From JAGPCH01 sp039810605 (GTDB lineage: Bacteria > Bacteroidota > Ignavibacteria > Tepidaquicellales > Tepidaquicellaceae): a stretch of 9,274 nucleotides of DNA. Shown piece by piece: positions 1-6,170 of this stretch; within the stretch, counting starts at the first letter, position 1, and each line of letters starts with the position of its first letter. The notes under the pieces were generated by a model that had not been told where the DNA came from, made no database searches, and worked only from the letters and a program-made list of their open reading frames with translations. Position numbers and translations under genes: made by a program. The stretch spans positions 1 through 9,274 of the forward strand of contig JBDHXH010000094.1 of assembly GCA_039810605.1 (NCBI GenBank), given 5' to 3'.

Positions 1-845
1 GTACTGTTTTTCTTGTTGTCTATGTCGTCAACAGTTAAGCTTGCATTCTTTGCCCTGTCGAATGCAAAATAAACCTTGCCCTGTGACAAGGACATATACT
101 TGCCCATGAGATATACTTCCTTTGTCTTCGCGTCAAAAGTATTCTCAAGAGACTTTAGATAGCCTTTGGATAAAAATCTATTCTCGTAAGTTGGGATTGT
201 AATAGTAAACAGTTCGGAGTCATTGTGGTCTTGTTCAAAGAATTCAAAGCCCCACTCCATTTCTTCAGGTTCAGGGGTACCGGCCCAAAATATCTGCTGT
301 CTTTGAGCATTGCCGGCGCGAGCTCTTGCAATCAAATTTTCGTAAGTTTCCTTGCGTTGTGAAAATGGTTCATCAAAGCCTACAGCTGCAACGGTAGGAC
401 CCTTAAAAAACTTTTGTCCAATCAGGACAATGTTACCGAGATTCTCATGACCCGCACCAAAGACCATTCTGAAGTTTCCGCCATCCTTCACAAAGCTCCA
501 TTCAATATCATTCTCCCTGCAATGCTGCTTTAGCATTACAAGACCTGTTTCAATTGCAGAATCTTCAGTAGGATAAGACAGTACAACGGTGTGCGGACGA
601 TTTACATAAGCAAGGACAATTGCCTCGGCACAAAAAGCCGTAGTCTTTCCGGAGCCGTAACCTCCTTTGATGCCTTTATGTCTTTGGGCAGCGGCATGAA
701 ATAGTTTCTGCTTATCTTGTGGGCTATAGTTTGGCAACAGTATAGATAGCTCATTAAGTCTGGGAAGTTTTTTCTTTATACCGAATCTCGAGAGAAGATT
801 CAGTCTTTTTTCTTCCATCAAAGCTTGTTGTAGTAGATTGCTCAT
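1..845 (-). CDS. Phage terminase large subunit (N-terminal part, runs off left edge)
   Basis: Motor ATPase and nuclease that cuts concatemeric or integrated phage DNA and pumps it into the prohead through the portal. Translating from the ATG at 845 gives 281 codons with no stop before the window edge, so the C-terminal nuclease domain is mostly missing. I see a Walker A motif GGYGSGKTT at residues 61-69, a Walker B-like hydrophobic run ending in DE at residues 153-160 (AAVGFDEP) and a coupling-type motif AGTP at 188-191. The LMGKY...GKVYFAFD stretch (246-263) is typical of the start of the terminase nuclease domain. The start overlaps the stop of the upstream gene as ATGA (842-845), indicating translational coupling. 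In Mu this is the gp28 role. Family assignment is confident; the exact terminase subfamily cannot be settled from the fragment. Confidence 0.93.
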   Translation of the reverse strand, partial: MSNLLQQALMEEKRLNLLSRFGIKKKLPRLNELSILLPNYSPQDKQKLFHAAAQRHKGIKGGYGSGKTTAFCAEAIVLAYVNRPHTVVLSYPTEDSAIETGLVMLKQHCRENDIEWSFVKDGGNFRMVFGAGHENLGNIVLIGQKFFKGPTVAAVGFDEPFSQRKETYENLIARARAGNAQRQQIFWAGTPEPEEMEWGFEFFEQDHNDSELFTITIPTYENRFLSKGYLKSLENTFDAKTKEVYLMGKYMSLSQGKVYFAFDRAKNASLTVDDIDNKKNS

Positions 846-1636
846 TTTGAGTTCTGTTTGATCATTGAAATTACTTCCGGTCTTGAGATGCCCGGTTTGA
901 GTTCAGAACAAAGCTTATAAACAACCTCAAAGTCTGCACCCAGATCGTGATCTTCCTGAATCGAGTTGTACATGCGTGTAATGCTTTCTAAAGACTTTAG
1001 GTCGCAACTCTCTTCAGCAAGTTTAATGTTGTATTCCAGGAGCTGAAAAATTTTCTTCCTGAAAAGCTCATTCTTATCCAGCGGAATTGAATCATTGACA
1101 TTTGAGCGATTAAATGCATTTGTGAGAATTAAAATGATTTCAGCGAGGTCTTCTTTAACCACGCTAAATGTCAATTTACCGAGTTTAAGTTTAATAGCAG
1201 ACTTTGGGGACATAAGATTATAACCGCACAACTTTTCCAGGAACGGCTTAATGTTATCGTCAAAATTCGTTTTTGTTCCTTCAGGAACAGAAATATGTTT
1301 AGTCCTTCTTGCTACCCGCACAGAAATTTTCTTTCTTGCCATTTCTTCTGCAAGTCGGACAGCATCGACTTTTGTCATCCCGTTGTCCATAGCTTCGGAC
1401 ATGATCCGGATTTGTCTGGTCGTCATTTTTGATTTTAATTTGCCGGCGTCATTGCGCGTTTTGCGTAGTCCCGGTATTTTTCTTTCTTTCATGTCGCGGT
1501 ATAAAGTTCTTTGTGATATATTATATTCTTTCATTAAGTCCCATCTGCCGGTTCGGTATGCAGAACTATCTTTCAGTCTCAAGCTGTTGAGTTTTTTAAT
1601 ATCGTCAATATACTTTTTGCCTCTCATTAGTTTCAT
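842..1636 (-). CDS. Probable terminase small subunit (HTH DNA-binding protein)
   Basis: 264-residue basic protein encoded directly before the large terminase, with 4-base ATGA overlaps at both ends (842-845 and 1633-1636). Residues about 33-56 (DLMKEYNISQRTLYRDMKER) look like a helix-turn-helix, and residues about 72-110 are a second helical, lysine/arginine-rich segment. The C-terminal half is helical and acidic/basic mixed, compatible with oligomerisation. Position and HTH suggest that it recognises packaging sites and hands DNA to the large subunit, the role of Mu gp27. It is longer than the roughly 190 residues I associate with Mu gp27-type proteins, and I do not recognise the C-terminal half. 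The start at 1636 is preceded by AGAGAG; an alternative ATG lies three codons inside (1627). A phage regulator is the alternative, less likely given the overlap with TerL. Confidence 0.68.
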   Translation of the reverse strand: MKLMRGKKYIDDIKKLNSLRLKDSSAYRTGRWDLMKEYNISQRTLYRDMKERKIPGLRKTRNDAGKLKSKMTTRQIRIMSEAMDNGMTKVDAVRLAEEMARKKISVRVARRTKHISVPEGTKTNFDDNIKPFLEKLCGYNLMSPKSAIKLKLGKLTFSVVKEDLAEIILILTNAFNRSNVNDSIPLDKNELFRKKIFQLLEYNIKLAEESCDLKSLESITRMYNSIQEDHDLGADFEVVYKLCSELKPGISRPEVISMIKQNSK

Positions 1637-2163
1637 AGTGCTCTCTTAATTGCATTTGCTACCTGATTCATAATTTGTGGCAAGTCTTCATCGGGAATTA
1701 CCATATATGGCCGAGCCGGTATTCTGATCTGGTATGGCTTGTAAAAACTGATGTCAACTTTTTTCGCCTTGCCTGTGTCTCTGTTCTTACTTGCGAATAC
1801 GCTTCTACCGTCTCTTTTTGTCCTTCTGGCTTGTGTACCCGCTTTACGATTTATTACACCACCCTCCTGGTGGATTCGGGCATAGGCTCTTGCACCCGGG
1901 TTTGTTGTGAACGTCACGGTTCCATCCGAATCATTTCTTACGGCTGATACTTGTGACAATGTACCGGTAACTCTTAGAGTATTCGTTCCTTTAAGTCTAC
2001 CTTTTTTCTTTGAGGGTATCCATCTCGGCCGGCCTCCAACTTCAAAATTCTTCTGAATTGACCTGACGGCTTCAACCTGGACAACCTTCAGAGCCGAGGT
2101 CTTTATCTGACCGAGGAGACTATCGATCTTTTTTTTTACATCACTAATTTTGATTTCAGCCAT
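1633..2163 (-). CDS. Phage virion morphogenesis protein, Mu gpG-like (tail completion family)
   Basis: 176-residue protein with the hallmarks of the gpG/gpS virion morphogenesis family: FEVGGRPRWIP at residues 40-50, LRVTGTLS at 63-70, YARIHQEGG at 94-102 and IPARPYMVI at 148-156. In Mu, gpG (gp31) acts in late virion assembly, and P2 gpS completes the tail for joining to the head. The protein is strongly basic in the middle (residues 104-136), where a loop rich in K and R separates the GG and IPARPYM motifs. It follows the MuF gene in the leftward operon, as G follows F in Mu, but a 214-base gap with opposite-strand RNA elements lies between them. No Shine-Dalgarno is visible before 2163; the leader is A/T-rich like its neighbours. 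It couples to the next gene by an ATGA overlap. Confidence 0.9.
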   Translation of the reverse strand: MAEIKISDVKKKIDSLLGQIKTSALKVVQVEAVRSIQKNFEVGGRPRWIPSKKKGRLKGTNTLRVTGTLSQVSAVRNDSDGTVTFTTNPGARAYARIHQEGGVINRKAGTQARRTKRDGRSVFASKNRDTGKAKKVDISFYKPYQIRIPARPYMVIPDEDLPQIMNQVANAIKRAL

Positions 2164-2188
2164 AAAGAATTACTGATTATCTAATGTA

Positions 2189-2219
2189 TTGACTAACTCA
2201 ACAAGAGTCTTTACTTTTG
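2189..2219 (+). promoter_or_regulatory. Candidate Bacteroidota-type promoter for the short RNA
   Basis: TTG at 2189-2191, 20 bases, then TACTTTTG at 2212-2219, an exact fit to the Bacteroidota -7 consensus TAnnTTTG with a TTG -33 element at normal spacing. TTGACT (2189-2194) with TACTTT 17 bases later also reads as a weak sigma70 promoter. Predicted transcription would start near 2224-2226, just where complementarity to the tRNA-like gene begins. It lies on the strand opposite the surrounding phage genes. The motif match is seen; promoter activity is inferred. Confidence 0.45.
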
Positions 2220-2223
2220 TATC

Positions 2224-2297
2224 AGTAGTCAAGCAAGAGAACTTGCATTCCAAGATGTTTTATTACAAACCCGGTTAATAGTTTTGCCGGGTTTTTT
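2224..2297 (+). ncRNA. Candidate short RNA antisense to the neighbouring tRNA-like anticodon arm
   Basis: A roughly 74-base transcript is predicted from a promoter candidate (2189-2219) to an intrinsic terminator (2267-2297). Bases 2224-2235 are perfectly complementary to 2329-2340 of the tRNA-like gene (cloverleaf positions 25-36, including the anticodon). Bases 2239-2256 are complementary to 2342-2359 (position 38 into the T loop) with 16 Watson-Crick pairs, one G-U and one mismatch. The block order is permuted, so both duplexes could not form as one continuous helix. A small local hairpin, GCAAG/CTTGC with loop AGAA (2233-2246), competes with pairing. The unit is antisense to the leftward operon and has no coding sequence. 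Alternatives are a decayed, permuted tRNA duplication or part of an attachment site. The complementarity is certain; that this is an expressed RNA is inference. Confidence 0.4.
2267..2297 (+). terminator. Intrinsic (Rho-independent) terminator
   Basis: Perfect 8-bp stem AAACCCGG (2267-2274) with CCGGGTTT (2287-2294), a 12-base loop, and a run of six T at 2292-2297 followed by ATTT. The T run on the plus strand sets the direction. On the minus strand the same stem is followed only by TTTGT, so read-through of the leftward operon is plausible. It ends the candidate short RNA and lies 8 bases before the tRNA-like sequence. Confidence 0.72.
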
Positions 2298-2304
2298 ATT
2301 TAGT

Positions 2305-2376
2305 ACCCCGATAACTTAACGGATAAAGTGCTTGACTACTAATCTTGAAATGCAGGTTCGAATCCTGCTCGGGGGT
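2305..2376 (+). tRNA. tRNA-like gene, Arg-type body with anticodon ACT (possibly decayed)
   Basis: The sequence folds as a cloverleaf: acceptor ACCCCGA/TCGGGGG (6 of 7 pairs, A-G at 1-72), TA at 8-9, D stem ACTT/AAGT with loop AACGGATA (G18 G19, A20, A21), anticodon arm CTTGA-CTACTAA-TCTTG, a 4-base variable loop, and a perfect T arm GCAGG-TTCGAAT-CCTGC. There is no encoded CCA. The anticodon stem has two T-T mismatches (28-42, 29-41). The short variable loop rules out a normal serine tRNA although ACT would read AGT (Ser). The D loop and GACTAC-ATC core resemble arginine tRNAs, so it may derive from tRNA-Arg(TCT) or (ACG) by one anticodon change. The flanks extend the acceptor pairing (TAGT/ACTA, one bulge). 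It lies antisense to the operon, 1 base from the MuF stop. It could be a functional phage tRNA, a decoy or a pseudogene. Confidence 0.55.
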
Positions 2377-2377
2377 A

Positions 2378-3973
2378 CTACTTTAAAATCACTCCCTTCC
2401 TATATTCGTCGATTTTATCATATCCAATAAATTTATGTTCATATGCTTCGTTGTTATTGACCTTCACAAGCTGGAAGCCGTCAATCCGATAGCGAATAAA
2501 GTTTATTTCTGAATTCACTACTCCATTGTAATTATAAACTTCTCCCCAAATCTCATTTGCATCATTCATGATATTCTTTACTTCGTTCTCATCCATCACA
2601 TCGGCAGTTATTTTTATATTTCTTATGCCGGCAGAAACTGCTAATTTGGATTCAAAGTTAACACGACCGCCATCGTGGGTAAATTTTGGCAGTCCCCATG
2701 CATTGTCGGATGCGGGGAAGAGGGACTGGTAAACCAAAAATTTACCTTCATTAACTTTGTTGTGGATGTTATTCTTATGATAGAACGATATTACTATTTC
2801 CTCATCATTCAACTGCTTTAATATGCCTGCATAAATGGTCTCATTATTTGACTTGAATGCTTTTACGAACAAAGTACCATTTTCTCTATCAACAAATACT
2901 ATATGAGGTTCTTCCATAGTCGGCTTAATATACTGAATGATTTTTCTTCGGTTTCCTTTTTCCCTTTCTGCGAGCTTTCGAAAGAAAACATCAGCCAATC
3001 TATATTTGCCCAGAACGGAGTTAACGGAGCCAGGTAATTCGCCAAATAGTTTTACGAAATTCTCTTCTGAGAATTCAACAGGCTCAGGCTCAGGGGCTGC
3101 ATTTACCTTTAACAATTGTTCTATTTCTTCCCATTTAGGCATCCTATACCCAGCTCTCACAATATCATCAGAAATATTGCTATAGTTTTTTCCCGATAAT
3201 CTGGATTGTAGCCATTTTCCCCAAATGCTTCTTACCTGTCCGGGATTCCTATCAAAATCTTTCCCAATCTTCCCTTCCCTAACTATCTCCTGTCTCAACT
3301 CATTCGAAGATGTCAATGGCTCCACAGCAGAATTGTTCTCTTCCTCCTGATTAAGTGGCTTGACGTAACATCTGCAATTCCATCCGTTCGGAGGCCAGAT
3401 GTGATTCCATATCTCGTCATTATTCTTCCATATCTTATCGTGCAGCTTCCTGTGCTGTTCTCTTACCCTTGCATCATTAAGCGTTTTGTACTGATAAGAT
3501 GGATACAGCTCTTTAACGCTCGGATCCTGAAGTCTATTGAACTGCGCAGCATGGTAAGACGACTGCATGGCTGTTCTAAGATTTGTATTGAGGTATCTGG
3601 GCGGAGGCATGTCTTGTATAGAAATATAATCTGCCATAATGCTTTGTGCTTCAGCTACCCATACATCCTTAATACTCTTTTCCCCTTTTGTAAGCGGATG
3701 TTTCCCTTCCTGAAGATCAAGAGCGAGTTGCTTTAGTTTTTCTTGGAGCTCATAACTCATAACACCGGCAACAGTGAATGCCTCAACCCTGAAATTCATA
3801 AGCATTGCATTGTCAGTTCCTGTATAGTTTATCTTGAACAGCTCAGGTTCATCTTTAAGCCTAAGAATTTCTTTCTTATTGAGTTTAACTATAGACGCCA
3901 GTCCTGCACGGTAAGATTTTTCTATACCTGCATTAAGCGTTTCTCCGATAATTCTGTATAGTTCAAGATTCAT
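2378..3973 (-). CDS. MuF minor head protein with C-terminal nuclease-like toxin region
   Basis: 531 residues, a chimeric SPP1 gp7 / Mu gp30-type protein. The MuF domain covers about 130-205, with YKTLNDARVREQHRKLHD (162-179) and the signature PPNGWNCRC (194-202), followed by an FDRNPGQ motif (240-246). A P-E-P-E-P linker (about 293-299) leads to residues about 305-420, which resemble phage Barnase/EndoU/ColicinE5-D/RelE-like (PBECR) RNase domains fused to MuF: Y-I-KPTMEEPHIVFVD (348-362), LFVKAF (368-373), EIVISFYHKN (392-401). Residues about 425-531 form a further region I do not recognise. MuF proteins sit near the portal inside the head, and MuF-toxin fusions are known from temperate phages. 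Its ATG abuts the gp36 stop (TAAATG). No downstream immunity gene is evident. MuF is certain; the RNase call is a motif-level judgement and catalytic residues are unverified. Confidence 0.85.
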   Translation of the reverse strand: MNLELYRIIGETLNAGIEKSYRAGLASIVKLNKKEILRLKDEPELFKINYTGTDNAMLMNFRVEAFTVAGVMSYELQEKLKQLALDLQEGKHPLTKGEKSIKDVWVAEAQSIMADYISIQDMPPPRYLNTNLRTAMQSSYHAAQFNRLQDPSVKELYPSYQYKTLNDARVREQHRKLHDKIWKNNDEIWNHIWPPNGWNCRCYVKPLNQEEENNSAVEPLTSSNELRQEIVREGKIGKDFDRNPGQVRSIWGKWLQSRLSGKNYSNISDDIVRAGYRMPKWEEIEQLLKVNAAPEPEPVEFSEENFVKLFGELPGSVNSVLGKYRLADVFFRKLAEREKGNRRKIIQYIKPTMEEPHIVFVDRENGTLFVKAFKSNNETIYAGILKQLNDEEIVISFYHKNNIHNKVNEGKFLVYQSLFPASDNAWGLPKFTHDGGRVNFESKLAVSAGIRNIKITADVMDENEVKNIMNDANEIWGEVYNYNGVVNSEINFIRYRIDGFQLVKVNNNEAYEHKFIGYDKIDEYRKGVILK

Positions 3974-4399
3974 TTAAAAGCTGTTCCGGTACATTATCCT
4001 TTCTTCGGATGCGTAGACAGTTTTCTCAACTCGTTCTGCCTCTTCAGTGGTGCTTAATCCAAGATTTGCTTTGCCTGATTGTACATCCTTAAGCCAGGAT
4101 ATGCATGCATCGTACCGATCTTTTACCCACTCCGGTATTCTGTCGTATTGGATTCTTGAGTGCAGGTTGAATATAGATATATCAACACTGCATTGCACGA
4201 TCATCTTAGTTGGTTCATCAAGAGGCACTGTGTCCACGGCACTGGAGATGTAAGAATTAATTGTGTCGTCAGCGGTTGCTATTGCCTCATCCCGGATTTG
4301 AGCCGCCGTCAGTGTGTCACCGGTGATAGGAGCTACAAGCTCGTCGTAAACTTCTTTCGAAATGCGTTTCAGAAAATCTGCTTCTGCTGAGTAAGCCAT
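3974..4399 (-). CDS. Mu gp36-like protein (DUF1320), head-tail connector component
   Basis: 141 residues with the layout of the DUF1320/Mu gp36 family: an N-terminal helix with the expected YSAEADFLKRISKEVYDEL start (residues 3-21), a middle helical stretch beginning TAAQIRDEAIATADDTINSY (31-50), then PLDEPTKMIVQCSVDISIFNLHSR (59-82) and a basic YDACISWLKDVQSGK segment (96-110). The family is found in Mu-like head-tail regions and is generally placed at the connector. In Mu, gp36 lies after the capsid gene; here it sits between portal and MuF, so gene order has been rearranged. The stop abuts the MuF ATG, and the start is 12 bases after the portal stop. No Shine-Dalgarno is visible. Confidence 0.8.
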   Translation of the reverse strand: MAYSAEADFLKRISKEVYDELVAPITGDTLTAAQIRDEAIATADDTINSYISSAVDTVPLDEPTKMIVQCSVDISIFNLHSRIQYDRIPEWVKDRYDACISWLKDVQSGKANLGLSTTEEAERVEKTVYASEERIMYRNSF

Positions 4400-4411
4400 T
4401 ATAAATAATTT

Positions 4412-5875
4412 TTATTTTTCTTCATTTGTAGTTTGCCAGAGGTCTTCGAGATACTCGTCAATAATATCTTTGCCGACCGGGTCCAACTTCTTCCTGATTA
4501 AGGGAATGCCGCTTGCTTTAATCACCGGCTCCTGGATTTCTTGCGTCTGTTCAAGTTCGACTGCGAATTCTTCCTCCATTGATTCTTTCGAGGGCTTATA
4601 TCCTATTGAATTTAAGTTGACATATATTCTCGATTTTATCTCAAGATCGTCCAATGATTTTTCAATGGGGAATTTAAATACAGGTATCTCAGGTGGATTG
4701 GCAAAGTTGAGCCGAATTAGATCTGCAATCAGAGTATTAACTGCATCTTCTACAAGAAGAATATCAGAGTTAGCGATTTCTTCACTGATTGACTTGGCTG
4801 TTTCCAAAGCTGCATTGCTGCCAAACTTCTGTACTTCAGCTGTGATGTTATTACCAAGCACTCTTATACTTGCCTTAGTATCCCAGTAATTTGCAAATGT
4901 ATCATACACCTGCGAGCTCGAAGTTTTATTCGAGTCTTTTAGTTCAATGTCATTATCTTTATTAATTACTGCCCAGTACAGGCTGCCAAAATTTTCGACA
5001 GCTTTAGAAAAATTATCAAAGTCCTGTTTATTCGTCATGAGCGAATCATATTTGCCGATTCGCGCAGGCATTGCGTACAGCTCAAGAAATATTGCCCAGT
5101 CCTTTAGAGAAAAGGATTTAAAGAAATAGCACCAGATAAGTGAATCAGTCATGCCGTTAAGAAATCCGTTCTGCGCATTCCCGTCGAGTGAATGTACTTC
5201 CAATATCTTCTCCGGAGGTATATCTATTGTGCTGATCCTTGAGATGTCTATTCTGTCCTGGTAGCTTATGGTCCCGACAGTCCGCAGATTCATAGCATCA
5301 TTTCCGCTTGCATCGATGAACCGGTATTCATTGTCAATGTCGTCATATAGAAGAAGATGGCTGGGCACAAGAGGAATTTCTTTCAAATACAATTTGCCGT
5401 TTTCAAACTTAAATATTTTCTCAAATACGCTCACACCTTGTATTTCAGCTTCAACTATGTCCGATAAAAAGTTTACAAACTTTATACCTTTGAAATTATC
5501 AATTATGAATATTCTTCCTTCTTCCCAATTTGATGAAATCAGTTGATCGATCGTCTTGTTACGAAGCTGACTTATTATAGTTCGTTTTCTGGTTTGAAGC
5601 ACTCCAGCAATATGAAGATCCCTTCTTCTTATCTCATCGAAAAGTAAAGACTTCCAAAAATTCATTCCAAGTCTTGAACATTCAAAGTAGTACTTCAACC
5701 TTTGGATTGTCAAGGAGCTGAATTCATCGGTATAAAGAGAGTAAACATTCGAGATATTCCTTGTCGTTGTTACTCGAGTATTAAAAACTCTGTTTTTTTT
5801 ATTTTCAATACCCGGAATTTGCGGAGACCCTGCAAAGGCACTTTTGAAATTGTTGAAAATCTTGCTAAAATCCAT
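4412..5875 (-). CDS. Phage portal protein, DUF935 (Mu gp29-like)
   Basis: 487 residues, the usual length for Mu-type portals. The portal is a dodecameric ring at one head vertex through which DNA enters and leaves, and it docks the terminase. The family signature is RRRDLHIAGVLQTRKRTI at residues 83-100, near the N terminus as in DUF935 proteins. The central region (IDIPPEKILEVHSL..., then SLKDWAIFLELYAMPARIGKY) is the portal core, with the ELYAMPARIGKY motif typical of DUF935. The C-terminal part is acidic. It lies upstream of gp36-like and MuF genes in a tight leftward operon. The ATG at 5875 has an A-rich leader (GACAAAATACT) and no Shine-Dalgarno, and comes 52 bases after the end of the 148-bp palindrome in transcription order. 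Confidence 0.94.
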   Translation of the reverse strand: MDFSKIFNNFKSAFAGSPQIPGIENKKNRVFNTRVTTTRNISNVYSLYTDEFSSLTIQRLKYYFECSRLGMNFWKSLLFDEIRRRDLHIAGVLQTRKRTIISQLRNKTIDQLISSNWEEGRIFIIDNFKGIKFVNFLSDIVEAEIQGVSVFEKIFKFENGKLYLKEIPLVPSHLLLYDDIDNEYRFIDASGNDAMNLRTVGTISYQDRIDISRISTIDIPPEKILEVHSLDGNAQNGFLNGMTDSLIWCYFFKSFSLKDWAIFLELYAMPARIGKYDSLMTNKQDFDNFSKAVENFGSLYWAVINKDNDIELKDSNKTSSSQVYDTFANYWDTKASIRVLGNNITAEVQKFGSNAALETAKSISEEIANSDILLVEDAVNTLIADLIRLNFANPPEIPVFKFPIEKSLDDLEIKSRIYVNLNSIGYKPSKESMEEEFAVELEQTQEIQEPVIKASGIPLIRKKLDPVGKDIIDEYLEDLWQTTNEEK

Positions 5876-5926
5876 AGTATTTTGTCTTTAGTTGCAAAAT
5901 CGTTGTCGAAAAATTGGAAATGTGGT

Positions 5927-6074
5927 TTGTTTAAGTTCAGTTAAGTTTCTTAAACTTTTGTTTAAGTTTCTTAAACAGTTGTTTAAGTTTCTTAAACAGA
6001 TTTGTTTAAGTTTCTTAAACAGTTGTTTAAGTTTCTTAAACAAAAGTTTAAGAAACTTAACTGAACTTAAACAA
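5927..6074. repeat. 148-bp near-perfect palindrome
   Basis: Bases 5927-6000 and 6001-6074 are reverse complements of each other about the centre 6000/6001. The outer 40 bases per arm match without error (TTGTTTAAGTTCAG... on the left, CTGAACTTAAACAA on the right). Mismatches inside the arms are confined to the TTT/AAA spacers of the dyads, the AGTT/AACT joints and one base beside the centre. No target-site duplication is visible at the ends, so it does not look like an inserted MITE. As RNA either strand would fold into a long hairpin. It lies in the 295-base gap between the gp37-like stop and the portal start. Both strands are open reading frames giving near-identical peptides, a by-product of the symmetry; I do not call a gene. 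Confidence 0.97.
5939..6062. repeat. Array of six 17-bp dyads at 21-bp spacing (iteron/operator-like)
   Basis: Four exact copies of GTTTAAGTTTCTTAAAC start at 5960, 5981, 6004 and 6025. Two variant copies cap the array in mirror image at 5939 and 6046 (the last has AAA in place of TTT). Start-to-start spacing is 21, 21, 23, 21, 21 bases, so within each half every copy sits two helical turns from the next. Each copy is itself a dyad, GTTTAAG-TTT-CTTAAAC. Extra half sites lie at 5929-5935 and 6066-6072. The regular phasing suggests cooperative binding of a dimeric protein on one DNA face, as with operators, iterons or partition sites. The binding protein is not in this window. Confidence 0.93.
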
Positions 6075-6170
6075 GCCTCATAAATCGTTTTTAAGACTAT
6101 TATTTGTGTAAACACGTATAAACGCTCGCCTAACTGGTTGCGTCGTCTTATATCGCTTCTATTTTCCAAA

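Noticed and set aside
2267..2294. Terminator of the leftward operon after MuF
   Set aside because: On the minus strand the stem is followed by TTTGTAATAA, too poor a T run; the good T run is on the plus strand.
2164..2380. Prophage attachment site in a host tRNA
   Set aside because: It sits in the middle of the late head operon with no integrase in view, so it cannot be the end of the element in this window, although a relic cannot be excluded.
2937..3961. Plus-strand open frames inside the MuF gene
   Set aside because: They are shadows of a well-supported minus-strand gene and lack recognisable domains or start signals.
5041..5063. 7-bp inverted repeat GCGAATC/GATTCGC inside the portal gene
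   Set aside because: Lies in coding sequence with a 9-base loop and no T run; expected by chance at this length.
5939..6062. CRISPR array
   Set aside because: Units are 17-bp dyads separated by only 4-6 bases with nearly identical spacers; there is no unique spacer content and no cas gene.
5927..6074. MITE or insertion-sequence remnant
   Set aside because: No target duplication at the ends, no transposase remnant, and the internal six-fold phased repeat is unlike a simple MITE.
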